Part shown: positions 1 through 7,648 of the stretch, piece after piece | Numbering within the stretch: position 1 is the stretch's first letter | Layout: the number at the start of each line of letters is the position of its first letter | Assembly (NCBI GenBank): GCA_016932835.1 | Contig: JAFGCD010000099.1 | Location: forward strand, 1-47,116 | Length of the DNA stretch: 47,116 bases | Reading direction: 5' to 3' | Source of the DNA: Sedimentisphaerales bacterium | GTDB lineage: Bacteria > Planctomycetota > Phycisphaerae > Sedimentisphaerales > Anaerobacaceae | The notes under the pieces: model-generated | What the model was told of the DNA's origin: nothing | The model's input: the letters and a program-made list of their open reading frames with translations, nothing else | Databases searched by the model: none | Program-made: the position numbers and the translations under genes

Positions 1-79
1 CCACCAAGCACACGCTTATGGCTGCTCGGTTCCCCGCCTGACCAGGTTCACGGGCTCGGTCTGCATGGGACCCGGCCGT
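1..79 (-). ncRNA. ffs: Bacterial signal recognition particle RNA (4.5S-type), 3' end cut off by the window
   Basis: Read on the minus strand, this stretch has the conserved SRP domain IV. GTGAACCTGGTCAGG is followed by a GGAA tetraloop closed by CGG/CCG, then AGCAGCCATAAGCG, which gives the GUCAGG/AGCAGC internal loop recognised by Ffh. Outside it, ACCGAGC pairs with GCTTGGT (one G-U), continuing the helix. The strand after the second arm runs off the window at position 1, so the partner of the 5' arm is missing. The 5' end near position 79 is estimated from where the helix should begin. The RNA would bind Ffh and target ribosomes to the membrane. Confidence 0.85.
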
Positions 80-116
80 AATGATTCGCTTTTCGACTGC
101 ACTTTACATCACGACA

Positions 117-152
117 GAGAGGTAGTATAACACCGGCGGCGGCATCTTTCCA
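117..152 (-). promoter_or_regulatory. Possible sigma-70 promoter of the SRP RNA
   Basis: On the minus strand TGGAAA (147-152) is followed after 17 bases by TATACT (124-129). The -10 is good and the -35 matches four of six consensus bases. Transcription would start near 117, giving a precursor with about 40 bases ahead of the structured SRP RNA. The assignment rests only on spacing and position. Confidence 0.4.
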
Positions 153-229
153 GAAAAAGATTGCGGAATTCGCGATTTTGGGGCATTGCAGGGGGAGAAA
201 AAATGCGGGGCAAATCCTGCTGAGGATGC

Positions 230-258
230 TTGACACAGCGGCGGCAATATCTTATTGA
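230..258 (+). promoter_or_regulatory. Likely promoter of the ferredoxin gene
   Basis: A perfect TTGACA (230-235) is followed after 17 bases by TATTGA (253-258), about 50 bases before the ferredoxin start codon. The -10 is weaker than the -35. It is divergent from the SRP RNA promoter and about 80 bases from it. Confidence 0.45.
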
Positions 259-306
259 GTATTGCATCTGTAAGCAAGAAATCGGTCACTATGAAGGAGA
301 ATCAGC

Positions 307-492
307 ATGAAGGTGCGAATCGAAGATACCTGTACCGCTTGCGGCCTCTGCTGCGATACTTGCCCTGATGTTTTCGAGTTGGGCAGCGAAATGGCCGAGG
401 TTGTTGTCGATCAGGTTCCGGAGGGTTTCGAGGATGCGGTTCGCGAGGCGGCGGACGATTGTCCCGTCGAGGCTATCATTATCGACGATTAG
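307..492 (+). CDS. Single-cluster 4Fe-4S ferredoxin
   Basis: This is a 61-residue electron carrier of the cytoplasm. The cluster motif CTACGLC places Cys9, Cys12 and Cys15 as three ligands, and Cys52 in DCPVEAI is the fourth. Cys19-Pro20 is the position that takes part in a disulfide in Thermotoga-type ferredoxins. The second cluster of 2[4Fe-4S] ferredoxins is lost, as in the Thermotoga and Desulfovibrio mono-cluster family, whose length and order this protein matches. Cys16 is an extra cysteine beside the ligand set. The start is supported by AAGGAG eight bases upstream. The gene runs convergent to proC and their stop codons are one base apart. The physiological partner cannot be told from the context. 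Confidence 0.93.
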   Translation: MKVRIEDTCTACGLCCDTCPDVFELGSEMAEVVVDQVPEGFEDAVREAADDCPVEAIIIDD

Positions 493-493
493 C

Positions 494-1303
494 TCAGGCG
501 GACAACTCCCTTGCCCTGTCACGGGCGGCGGTCAGTGCTTCTTTTATGAGGTTGTCGAACCGGTGTTCGTCGAAGACTTTCAGCGCCTCGGCGGTTGTCC
601 CGCCGGGCGATGTGACTTTGCGGCGCAAAATCGCAGGGCTTTCATTCTTCTTGTCGGCTTGTGCTGCGAGCAGGCTCGCGCCTGCTGCGGTTTGGAGGAC
701 GAGGTCCTTAGCCATATCTTCGGACAGGCCGAGTGTGACGGCTGCTTTTATCATTTCCTCCATAAGGAGGAAATAGTACGCGGGTCCGCTGCCGCTGACG
801 GCGGTGACCGCATCGATCAGGTCTTCATTATCGACGACTACGGCCTTGCCGACCGATTCGAAAATAGCGATTGCTTTTTCGAGCATCGACCCGGCCTTGT
901 CGTTGGCGTATAGTGCCGCGGCGCCCCGGCCTATCAAGGCGGGAGTGTTAGGCATTACACGAACAATCGCAACATCGCCGAGATCGGAAGCGATTCTGCT
1001 TATCTTCACGCCGGCAGCGATGGAGATTACGAGCTTGTCGTCGTGTATGTCTTGCTTAATGCCCGCCAGAACATCGCTCATCTTCTGGGGCTTGACGCTC
1101 AGGACGATAATCGGCGCTTGCTTCGCCAGGTCGGCATTGCTCCGGAGAGGCCTTACGCCGTACTCATCGGCCAGGAATTCGAGCCTTTCGCTGCTGATGT
1201 CGCTTACGAGTATTTCCTTCGGGTTGTAGAGACCGGCGGTTATTGCGCCCTTTATCAGGGCTTCAGCCATATTGCCGCCGCCAATAAAACCTATCGAGTC
1301 CAC
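494..1303 (-). CDS. proC: Pyrroline-5-carboxylate reductase
   Basis: This enzyme catalyses the last step of proline synthesis, NAD(P)H-dependent reduction of 1-pyrroline-5-carboxylate to proline, in the cytosol. The 269-residue length is normal for the family. The N-terminal Rossmann motif GFIGGGNMAEALIKG is present, as is VRVMPNTPA in the middle. The C-terminal signature is complete: AVSGSGPAYYF and then VTSPGGTTAEAL, which form the dimer and substrate site. The start codon is GTG, chosen because it precedes the Rossmann strand directly and has AAGGAG eight bases upstream. The gene faces the ferredoxin tail to tail and is divergent from the flavin-reductase-like gene across a 91-base gap. 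Confidence 0.95.
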   Translation of the reverse strand: MDSIGFIGGGNMAEALIKGAITAGLYNPKEILVSDISSERLEFLADEYGVRPLRSNADLAKQAPIIVLSVKPQKMSDVLAGIKQDIHDDKLVISIAAGVKISRIASDLGDVAIVRVMPNTPALIGRGAAALYANDKAGSMLEKAIAIFESVGKAVVVDNEDLIDAVTAVSGSGPAYYFLLMEEMIKAAVTLGLSEDMAKDLVLQTAAGASLLAAQADKKNESPAILRRKVTSPGGTTAEALKVFDEHRFDNLIKEALTAARDRARELSA

Positions 1304-1394
1304 GGCTTTCTCCTTGCCAAAACGAGTTGCGCAATTATTATCGTGTTATAAGCTTCTGCACTGTTGAATATAAGTGTACTGACGGAGAAGAGCA

Positions 1395-1898
1395 ATGCAA
1401 AAACAGGTCAAATACTCCGATGCGGCGAAAACGAAGTACCCCGAACAGATCGTCATAGCGATTTCTAAAGACAGGAACGGCAAGGCGAATCCGATCACCT
1501 TAGGGTGGACGATGATCGTCTCGGGCGATCCGCCCATGATGGCGATAGCTGTGGCGAAGACGCATTATTCGGTCGAAGCTATCACGTTCTCCGAATGTTT
1601 CACGATAGCCTATCCGTCCGTGGAAATGGCTGACGCGGCGCTGTTCTTCGGCTCTAAATCCGGTCGTGATGTCGATAAGTTCGCCGAGTTTTCGTGCGAG
1701 ACGGCGCCTGCGACGGAGATTGACTCGGTTTTGCTCGCCGATGCCGTCGCCAATTTCGAGTGCACGCTGGAGCAGCAGATGCACGCCGGCGACCATATCA
1801 TTTTCGTGGGCAAGGTCGTCGCCGCCCACGTCAACACCGAAGCGGCAAAGCGTCTTTACACGGTAGGGGCCGGACACAAACTCGGACCGGCTTCGTAG
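1395..1898 (+). CDS. Flavin reductase-like FMN-binding protein
   Basis: A 167-residue protein of the flavin reductase-like (split-barrel FMN-binding) family. The stretch NPITLGWTMIVSGDPPMMA (residues 32-50) matches the family pattern in which a Thr/Ser-rich strand and a DPP turn bind FMN. KSGRDVDKFAEF (88-99) matches the usual SGRDxDKF element. Members of this family reduce flavin with NAD(P)H or act as small flavoproteins; the substrate here cannot be read from sequence. There is no signal peptide, so it should be cytosolic. The start has a GGAG-type ribosome site ten bases upstream. The hydrolase gene starts 41 bases past its stop in the same direction, so co-transcription is possible. Confidence 0.85.
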   Translation: MQKQVKYSDAAKTKYPEQIVIAISKDRNGKANPITLGWTMIVSGDPPMMAIAVAKTHYSVEAITFSECFTIAYPSVEMADAALFFGSKSGRDVDKFAEFSCETAPATEIDSVLLADAVANFECTLEQQMHAGDHIIFVGKVVAAHVNTEAAKRLYTVGAGHKLGPAS

Positions 1899-1939
1899 CT
1901 GTCGGCGGGGAAGCGACTTTCTGGATTGCAGGAGGAATT

Positions 1940-3250
1940 GTGAGAACGGTTACGGCAGGATTCCTGGCAGCCGGTCTTATTGTCGGCCTTTGGACGGTCG
2001 TCGGCAGGTGCGCCGAGGGCATATACGAGACGAAGGTCGAGCCCGGCGGTGAGGATAAGTTCAAATCGGCCCAATACCGGATATGGATACCGCCGAGTGC
2101 AAGGATTATTCGCGGCGTGATTGTCCACCAGCATGGCTGCGGGCGCAACGGGATTTCTATTCCTTACGATATTCACTGGCGAGCCCTGGCGGAAAAATGG
2201 GACTGCGCGCTGCTGGGGACTCACTATCAAACGAACACATCATGCAGGGACTGGTCGGACCCTGAAAACGGCTCGGCTGAGGCCTTCATGGCTGCATTGA
2301 CAACCTTCGCCGGCAAGAGCGGACATCAGGAACTGGCGGAAGTACCCTGGGTACTCTGGGGGCATTCGGGCGGCGCCGCCTGGGTAATGGGAATGATCAG
2401 GGACTATCCGGAACGAATTGCAGCGGCTTTTGCCAGGTCGCATCCCTGGGGGGAAGATTTTGCCGAGGCCCCCGGCGTGCCCATATTATTTTCGATGGGT
2501 CTGCGCGAGAGCGAGGGGCAATTCGCCGGGATATGGAAGGCCACCAATGCCGTCTTCGCCAAGATGCGTCGCAACGGGGGATGCGTTGGCCTGGCGGTTG
2601 ATCCGGAATCTTCGCACGATTGCCGGCACAGCAGATTGCTGGCGATTCCGTTTTTTGATGCATGCATGGCCAGGCGGTTCGGCAAAGACGGTCTGAGGCC
2701 TGTGGACGAATCGAAGGGCTGGCTGTGCGATGCGAATACGTTTGAGATAGCCCCGGCATCCCGGTACAGCGGAGATAAACGTTCGGCCGGTTGGCTGCCG
2801 GACGAGGCGACGGCGCGCAAGTGGCGCGAGTTTGTCAAGACGGGCTGGGTCACCGACAGCACGGCCCCGCAGACGGCGCCCGGCGATTTGAAGGCGGCTG
2901 CCTTGAGCAGTACGTCCGTTGAGCTTGGCTGGACCGCCCGGGCGGACCTCGAAAGCGGAATCAAGACGTTCTACTACTATCGTGACGGCGAGAGAATAGG
3001 CCGATATGAGGGGCCTGTTGATCCGCATCACAACCCGCAGGGGGGATTCCAGAAAGGCAATTACGGCGACGAGCCGAATCCGGAATCGCTCTACCAGTCG
3101 CCGGAGAAATGGGACAGGCCCGTCATGAAGTTCACGGATACGAACCTCAAGGGCGGTACAACTTACATATATCAGATCAGCACGGTGAATTGGTCGGACC
3201 TCGAATCGCCCAAGAGCGCGCCGATTCGTGTGACCACGCCCAAACCTTAA
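1940..3250 (+). CDS. Secreted alpha/beta hydrolase (esterase-like) with C-terminal fibronectin III-like domain
   Basis: A 436-residue protein starting at a GTG with GGAGGAA just upstream. A longer frame opens at 1760 but overlaps the previous gene, and only this start gives a proper signal peptide: a hydrophobic stretch at residues 6-21, with cleavage plausible near residue 25. The catalytic part has VIVHQHGCG (about 61-68) for the oxyanion region, the nucleophile elbow GHSGGA with Ser143, and SHDCRH as a candidate catalytic His. From about residue 345 (TAPGDLKAAALSSTSVELGW) to the end there is a fibronectin type III-like domain ending in ITTVNWSDLES-type strands. Together this suggests an exported esterase acting on a polymer or its side chains; the substrate is not known. 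The next gene follows after 30 bases, so the two probably share an mRNA. Confidence 0.8.
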   Translation: MRTVTAGFLAAGLIVGLWTVVGRCAEGIYETKVEPGGEDKFKSAQYRIWIPPSARIIRGVIVHQHGCGRNGISIPYDIHWRALAEKWDCALLGTHYQTNTSCRDWSDPENGSAEAFMAALTTFAGKSGHQELAEVPWVLWGHSGGAAWVMGMIRDYPERIAAAFARSHPWGEDFAEAPGVPILFSMGLRESEGQFAGIWKATNAVFAKMRRNGGCVGLAVDPESSHDCRHSRLLAIPFFDACMARRFGKDGLRPVDESKGWLCDANTFEIAPASRYSGDKRSAGWLPDEATARKWREFVKTGWVTDSTAPQTAPGDLKAAALSSTSVELGWTARADLESGIKTFYYYRDGERIGRYEGPVDPHHNPQGGFQKGNYGDEPNPESLYQSPEKWDRPVMKFTDTNLKGGTTYIYQISTVNWSDLESPKSAPIRVTTPKP

Positions 3251-3280
3251 CCGGAAGGTGAAATTCTTCAAGGAGCCATT

Positions 3281-4657
3281 ATGAAGCTACAAGACAGCAG
3301 CAACTCAAAACAGAGTCGCACAGAATCAGGTCAATCATCCCGGCGGCGGTTTCTGAAAGACAGCGGGAGAATCGTCGCCGGCTCGGCCCTGGCCGGTGTG
3401 GGATTACCCGGATTGTATGCGGGCGAGAACAATACGATTCGCCTGGCGCTGGTCGGCTGTGGCGGGCGGGGAACCGGCGCCGTCGCCGATGCCCTCTCGG
3501 CTGCTTCCGGGCCGGTGAAACTCTGTGCGATGGCGGACCTGTTCGCCGGCCGCCTCAAGAACAGCCTGGATAATCTGACGAAGAGTTTCAACGACAAAAT
3601 CGACGTGCCGCCGGGGCGTCAATTTATCGGCTTCGACGCCTACAAAAAGGCTATCGACTGCCTCGGGCCGGGCGACGTCGTGCTGCTTACGACTCATGCG
3701 GCTTTTCGCCCGATGCATTTCGAGTACGCTGTTTCAAAGGGGGTGAATGTGTTCGCGGAGAAATCTTTTGCGACGGATTCGCCCGCTGTTCGCCGGTGGC
3801 TCAAGGCGGCGGAGGAATCGGAGAAGAAGAATTTGAAGGTCGGCGTCGGTTTCATGTGGCGTCACTCGCAGGCGAGACAGGAATTAGTCCGGAGGATTCG
3901 CGAGGGAGCGATAGGCGATATCCACACGCTTCGGATTTACCGCGTTCACGGGCCGGTGCACTGTCCGCCCAGGCCGAAGAACGTCAACGAGCTGGCCTTT
4001 CAGCTTCAGCATCCCAACAGCTTTACGTGGGTATCGAGCGGATTTTTCATCGACTGGCACTGTCACAATATCGACGTTGCCTGCTGGGTCAAGGGCGCCT
4101 GGCCCGTTTCGGCGCAGGGGATGGGCGGGCGATGCTATGAGGAGGCGGGCAACCAGTTCGATCACTACACCGTCGAATACACGTTTGCCGACGGGACGAA
4201 ACTTTTCGCTTTCTCGCGTCACATGAACGGCTGCTGGCAGACATATTCGGACTACGCCCACGGCTCGAAGGGTTCGGCGGTGATAATGGCGACTCTGGGC
4301 CAGCCCAGGCCGGTGATATACAAGAGTCACAATATGATTCCCGAAGAAATGACCTGGCAGTACGGCAAGGACGACCCGAATCCGTATCACGTCGAGTGGC
4401 AGGTGCTGCTGGACGCTATCCGGCAGAACAAGCCTCACAACGAAGCCCGCCGGGCAGGCGAGGCCGAGATTGCGGCGTTGATGGGCCGCGTGGCGACGCA
4501 CACAGGCCAACTCGTCACCTGGGACCAGATCGCCGAGTGCGATTTTCAGTTCGTCAAGGATATCGATTCAATGACATTCGATACTCCTGCTCCCATATTG
4601 GCCGATGCAAACGGACTATATTCTTCCCCTCAACCAGGTATAACAAAGGAGTGCTGA
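3281..4657 (+). CDS. TAT-exported Gfo/Idh/MocA family oxidoreductase
   Basis: A 458-residue NAD(P)-dependent oxidoreductase-fold protein. The N-terminus has a twin-arginine motif, SRRRFLKDSGR (residues 20-30), followed by a hydrophobic, Ala/Gly-rich stretch ending near GLYAGE, so the folded, cofactor-loaded protein should be exported by the Tat system. The Rossmann motif LALVGCGGRGTGA follows at about 55-67. EKSFATDSPAVRRWL corresponds to the conserved EKP element with Ser in place of Pro, and HSQARQELVRRIREGAIGDI is typical of the family's central part. Such exported members are abundant in Planctomycetota and are thought to act on sugars. The upstream secreted hydrolase fits a shared role in glycan handling, but the substrate is unknown. 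AAGGAG lies just upstream of the start. Confidence 0.9.
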   Translation: MKLQDSSNSKQSRTESGQSSRRRFLKDSGRIVAGSALAGVGLPGLYAGENNTIRLALVGCGGRGTGAVADALSAASGPVKLCAMADLFAGRLKNSLDNLTKSFNDKIDVPPGRQFIGFDAYKKAIDCLGPGDVVLLTTHAAFRPMHFEYAVSKGVNVFAEKSFATDSPAVRRWLKAAEESEKKNLKVGVGFMWRHSQARQELVRRIREGAIGDIHTLRIYRVHGPVHCPPRPKNVNELAFQLQHPNSFTWVSSGFFIDWHCHNIDVACWVKGAWPVSAQGMGGRCYEEAGNQFDHYTVEYTFADGTKLFAFSRHMNGCWQTYSDYAHGSKGSAVIMATLGQPRPVIYKSHNMIPEEMTWQYGKDDPNPYHVEWQVLLDAIRQNKPHNEARRAGEAEIAALMGRVATHTGQLVTWDQIAECDFQFVKDIDSMTFDTPAPILADANGLYSSPQPGITKEC

Positions 4658-4880
4658 GGCAGGCTGCTGTGTTTTGCACTGCTTGACCTACGACCAGGTC
4701 GCCTGTTCGGCATGTTTTGCGCCCACTTGCTCTGTAAATTCGCACCGATTTGACGCCAATGATTCCATTAGAGCAACTCGGTTGGCTGCTGTCTATCTCT
4801 TTCTATACCAATAACTTAGAGTGACATTGCTTTTCCATGTTTTCGGAAGCAAGCGGATTGTTTTTTCCACGTGCTCCGCT

Positions 4881-4926
4881 ACTGCGTATCCCCGTCAGAA
4901 GACGGACAGAATCGGGGCGTTTTTTT
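4881..4926 (+). terminator. Possible intrinsic terminator ahead of the PEP-CTERM gene
   Basis: CCCCG (4890-4894) can pair with CGGGG (4913-4917), extended by GCG/CGT across a bulge, and seven T's follow (4920-4926). An alternative hairpin CCGTC-AGAA-GACGG (4892-4905) competes with it. It would stop transcripts of the upstream hydrolase/oxidoreductase pair, which ends 230 bases earlier. In the rest of 4658-4880 I see no gene or strong structure. Confidence 0.4.
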
Positions 4927-4928
4927 CC

Positions 4929-4957
4929 TTGACATCCGGTCTATAACGTGGTATAAA
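4929..4957 (+). promoter_or_regulatory. Near-consensus sigma-70 promoter of the PEP-CTERM gene
   Basis: TTGACA (4929-4934), a 17-base spacer and TATAAA (4952-4957) form the best housekeeping promoter in the window. It would give a leader of roughly 108 bases before the start at 5072. Within the leader, CCGC (4996-4999) can pair with GCGG (5019-5022) just before a run of six T's (5026-5031), a weak attenuator-like arrangement. Confidence 0.7.
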
Positions 4958-5071
4958 TACATAAGTGTCAGGGAAGACTATCTTCAGGGTGTATACCGCG
5001 GGTTGAGTGTGCGCTGTTGCGGGCCTTTTTTGTACGGAGCAATTTCAAGAGCAGAACGTGAGGAGATTGTG

Positions 5072-5737
5072 ATGAGACGCACAATTATATCTTTGAGCGC
5101 AGCGATCGTGATTTTGTGTCTTGCGGGAACGGCTCTGGCCGGGGCAGGCATTTCCACTGTCGGGCCTTTCACAGGCGCACTTCAGGAAAGTTGGGAATCT
5201 TTCGCCAACGGGCATCCTGCCGGTCCGCTGACGATCATGGGAGGCAACGCCACGTTTTCCAGTACCCACTATATGATTTATGAGCCCGGCGTGTATGGTT
5301 TCGGGCTGGGCACTTCCGGCATGGCGCAAACGGCCGACGGGGCCAAGGGCATGGGGCAACACGCCGAGGCCTGCGTCGCCAATATTGTCTTCACCGGACC
5401 AGTTTCGTCTTTCGGCGGCTATTTCGGTGCAGCTACGCTGAACCCAATTTACCCTGACCCGGCGATTATAAACTTCGAGTTCTTAGACGTCTCCGGCGGC
5501 TTAATTGACACTGCATCGCTGAGCTATAGTCGCAGCAGTCAAGGTGACGGGCTGTTGGAGTGGTTTGGAGTAGTTTCTTCTGTGCCAATAGGATCGGTTA
5601 CTATTGCGGGCAACTATCCCGTCAACGACTACCTTCAGGCCGATCCTGTCTCGGTGATTCCCGCACCCGGCGCCATCGTCCTCGGAAGCATCGGCGTGAC
5701 ATTTTTTGGCTGGCTCCGACGGCGCAGAACATTGTAA
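5072..5737 (+). CDS. PEP-CTERM sorting-domain surface/exported protein
   Basis: A 221-residue exported protein of unknown function. The start is the ATG at 5072, preceded by AGGAG; the frame is open further upstream, but only this start gives a signal peptide. Residues 1-23 have MRR, a hydrophobic core and an ALA cleavage site. The C-terminus carries a PEP-CTERM signal: VIPAPGAIVLGSIG, a hydrophobic helix and the basic end RRRR. This signal is recognised and removed by an exosortase, usually with delivery to the cell surface or extracellular matrix. The middle is rich in Gly, Ser and Thr and looks beta-rich, without a catalytic motif I recognise. No exosortase is in the window. Confidence 0.85.
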   Translation: MRRTIISLSAAIVILCLAGTALAGAGISTVGPFTGALQESWESFANGHPAGPLTIMGGNATFSSTHYMIYEPGVYGFGLGTSGMAQTADGAKGMGQHAEACVANIVFTGPVSSFGGYFGAATLNPIYPDPAIINFEFLDVSGGLIDTASLSYSRSSQGDGLLEWFGVVSSVPIGSVTIAGNYPVNDYLQADPVSVIPAPGAIVLGSIGVTFFGWLRRRRTL

Positions 5738-5744
5738 GCGAACG

Positions 5745-5762
5745 GCCGCAGTTGTCTGCGGC
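5745..5762. terminator. Hairpin between convergent genes
   Basis: GCCGCAG-TTGT-CTGCGGC forms a perfect 7-bp stem with a four-base loop in the 48-base gap between the PEP-CTERM gene and the convergent sigma-like gene. Neither side has a strong T run, so termination is only inferred from position. Confidence 0.35.
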
Positions 5763-5785
5763 GCATCGGTGTTTCTCAGAGGTCG

Positions 5786-7477
5786 TCATCCCGTCAGCAG
5801 TTCGAATTCTTTGGGGCTGAGGGACTGGCGAAGTTTCTGCAGGGCGAGCAGTTCGATCTGGCGGACCCTTTCTTTGGTCAGGCCCAGGTCGTCGCCGATC
5901 TGCTTGAGGGTCTTTGTTTTCTTTCTGATTGGCTGGCCTATCGGTCCGAACCGGCTGAGGATTACGTATTGTTCGCGCCGAGTGAGCTCGTCCATAATGA
6001 CCTGAGCAAGGCTTTGATGAGCGCGTTCGATGGCGGCGATATCGGCAGTATCGGTATCTCTGAAATCTTCCTGCATTTTCGCGTGCGAAGCGGCTGTCTC
6101 CTTGTCGCGACGGGCGGTTCGCGAGGGCATTTTACGTGCGAAATCCTTGGCTATCGTCCACGAAGCAAACGTGCCGAATCGAAAGCCCCTCGTGTAGTCG
6201 AATTTCTCGATAGCCCGCATCAGAGTATAGTTGCCTTCGCTGATCAAGTCGGACAGGTTCGCCCCGCCTGCGGTATGCTTTCTCGCTATGTTCACAACAA
6301 GGCGAAGATTCGCTTCAGTCAGCATTCTCTGAATAGCCTCGGCTTCGGCCAGGTATTCTTCGGTCTTCTTCATTAAACTGCTGAGCGGGTTGGCAATGTT
6401 AATATCAGCTCTTGTTCGGCAGGCCAGAAACTTGAGATAGTTGTAACCTCGAAACAACTCGCGTTCACGTTCTCTATTAAGAACAGGAGTCTTTTTGAGC
6501 ACTCGAAGGTAGTCAGGCAGTGAACGATTGGCCTGTCCAAAAGGGCGGACTGTTTCTTCGGCGGGCTTGATGCCGCGAAGCGGTCCTTCGAGTATAATGT
6601 TCCTTGCATCGTCTTTCAGGAATTCTTCGCTTTCGATGAATTCAATCTTCCTGCGGAGGAGGGACTTGGCCCTGCGTTTGTTTACCAGGCGGTATATCGA
6701 ACTCTTGCTGCGATTGAAGCGTCTCATCAAGTCTCCCACGGGGACGCCCTGGTTGAACAGCCTGTATATTTCCAGGGCGTCTGCAGGTTCGGTCACCCCG
6801 GGAGGCCTTGAGAAGATTGGTTTTCCGGGATGGGTTTTCTCATAATTCGCAAGCGTGTATCTAATCGTTTCGTGCGACCTGGCAAACTCTTCGGCTATCT
6901 TAGCAATGACTTTGCACCTGGCGGTTTTTGCTTTCCCCGCCAGGGCCATAGCGCGTTTGATAATCTGCTGTTTCCCTGCCTGCGTAAGTCTTGAGAAGCC
7001 CTTCGCTCTGGGGACCAAATCCGGATTGTCGGCCAGGAATCTTTCGACTCTCGATCTAAGAAAGCCCAAGCGTTTCAGGTTATCCGCAAACAAGAACTTT
7101 CGTGCAATAAGGCCGTTCCTGCGCCATCGCTGAAGCGTCTTCGTTGAGACGCCGAGCTTCTCGGCAAGGGCCTGAATGGAATAAACTTCTTCGGACAGTT
7201 CCGCCACAGGTTGAGCAATCTGGCCGCTCAGGGCCGCGATGAAGATCGGCAGGTCATCGCGCAGTTGATCGCCTTTTATCAAGTACTGCCCTACCGGATC
7301 CCTGGGCTGAAAGCCGGTGATACGGAAAAATACGAACGAAAAGGGATACTCTCTGTCCTCCTCGATAACCGAAAAGAGCTTCTCGGCGGCTTCAAGCTGC
7401 CTGCGGCGTTTCTGCTGCGGGGTGAACTTAAGCTGCATCAGCAGCTTTGCCAGGTCCCTGTTCTTGATCTTCTGCAT
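5786..7477 (-). CDS. Sigma-70-like factor with an N-terminal tandem of helix-turn-helix-like segments
   Basis: A 563-residue protein. The C-terminal half is sigma-70-like: region 1.2-like residues 319-350 (SLPDYLRVLKKTPVLNRER), region 2 at about 385-455 (EANLRLVVNIARKH, LISEGNYTLMRAIEKFDYTR, GFRFGTFASW), and region 4 at about 492-555 (LTRREQYVILSRFG, TLKQIGDDLGLTKERVRQIE). Region 3 is short or absent. The first 300 residues are not sigma-like. They hold three possible helix-turn-helix units: 99-148 of MerR/excisionase type (ALAEKLGVSTKTLQRWRRNG), about 186-212 (IAKIAEEFARSHETIRYTL), and about 237-268 (FNQGVPVGDLMRRFNRSKSS). It probably acts as an alternative sigma factor, perhaps reading DNA upstream of the promoter with its own N-terminus. 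No clear ribosome site precedes the start, and Met14 is an alternative. Confidence 0.85.
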   Translation of the reverse strand: MQKIKNRDLAKLLMQLKFTPQQKRRRQLEAAEKLFSVIEEDREYPFSFVFFRITGFQPRDPVGQYLIKGDQLRDDLPIFIAALSGQIAQPVAELSEEVYSIQALAEKLGVSTKTLQRWRRNGLIARKFLFADNLKRLGFLRSRVERFLADNPDLVPRAKGFSRLTQAGKQQIIKRAMALAGKAKTARCKVIAKIAEEFARSHETIRYTLANYEKTHPGKPIFSRPPGVTEPADALEIYRLFNQGVPVGDLMRRFNRSKSSIYRLVNKRRAKSLLRRKIEFIESEEFLKDDARNIILEGPLRGIKPAEETVRPFGQANRSLPDYLRVLKKTPVLNRERERELFRGYNYLKFLACRTRADINIANPLSSLMKKTEEYLAEAEAIQRMLTEANLRLVVNIARKHTAGGANLSDLISEGNYTLMRAIEKFDYTRGFRFGTFASWTIAKDFARKMPSRTARRDKETAASHAKMQEDFRDTDTADIAAIERAHQSLAQVIMDELTRREQYVILSRFGPIGQPIRKKTKTLKQIGDDLGLTKERVRQIELLALQKLRQSLSPKEFELLTG

Positions 7478-7558
7478 ATTTTTCGAAAGGCAAGGAGCAT
7501 ATTAGAAGCTATTGATTTTCCCACAATTACCAAGTGTCCATTTTACCATGACACGCGC

Positions 7559-7590
7559 AAAAAATGAACAGCCGTTTGTAGCGGCTGTTC
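7559..7590 (-). terminator. Intrinsic terminator after the corrinoid protein gene
   Basis: On the minus strand GAACAGCCG pairs perfectly with CGGCTGTTC over a seven-base loop (7566-7590), followed by A and six T's. It lies 58 bases beyond the corrinoid gene and 81 bases before the sigma-like gene, so the latter needs its own promoter. Confidence 0.9.
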
Positions 7591-7648
7591 GATGTATTCT
7601 TCAAACCGGCCTGAATTAGCCGGGGACATCTGTTTTGTGTGAGTTCGG

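Noticed and set aside
368-913. 181-codon plus-strand frame across the ferredoxin and proC
   Set aside because: It overlaps two well-supported genes and has no recognisable content.
1760-1939. Upstream extension of the secreted hydrolase
   Set aside because: It overlaps the flavin-reductase-like gene in another frame, and the GTG at 1940 has a ribosome site and a signal peptide.
4871-5071. Upstream extension of the PEP-CTERM protein
   Set aside because: It spans the promoter and a terminator-like stretch, and the signal peptide begins only at 5072.
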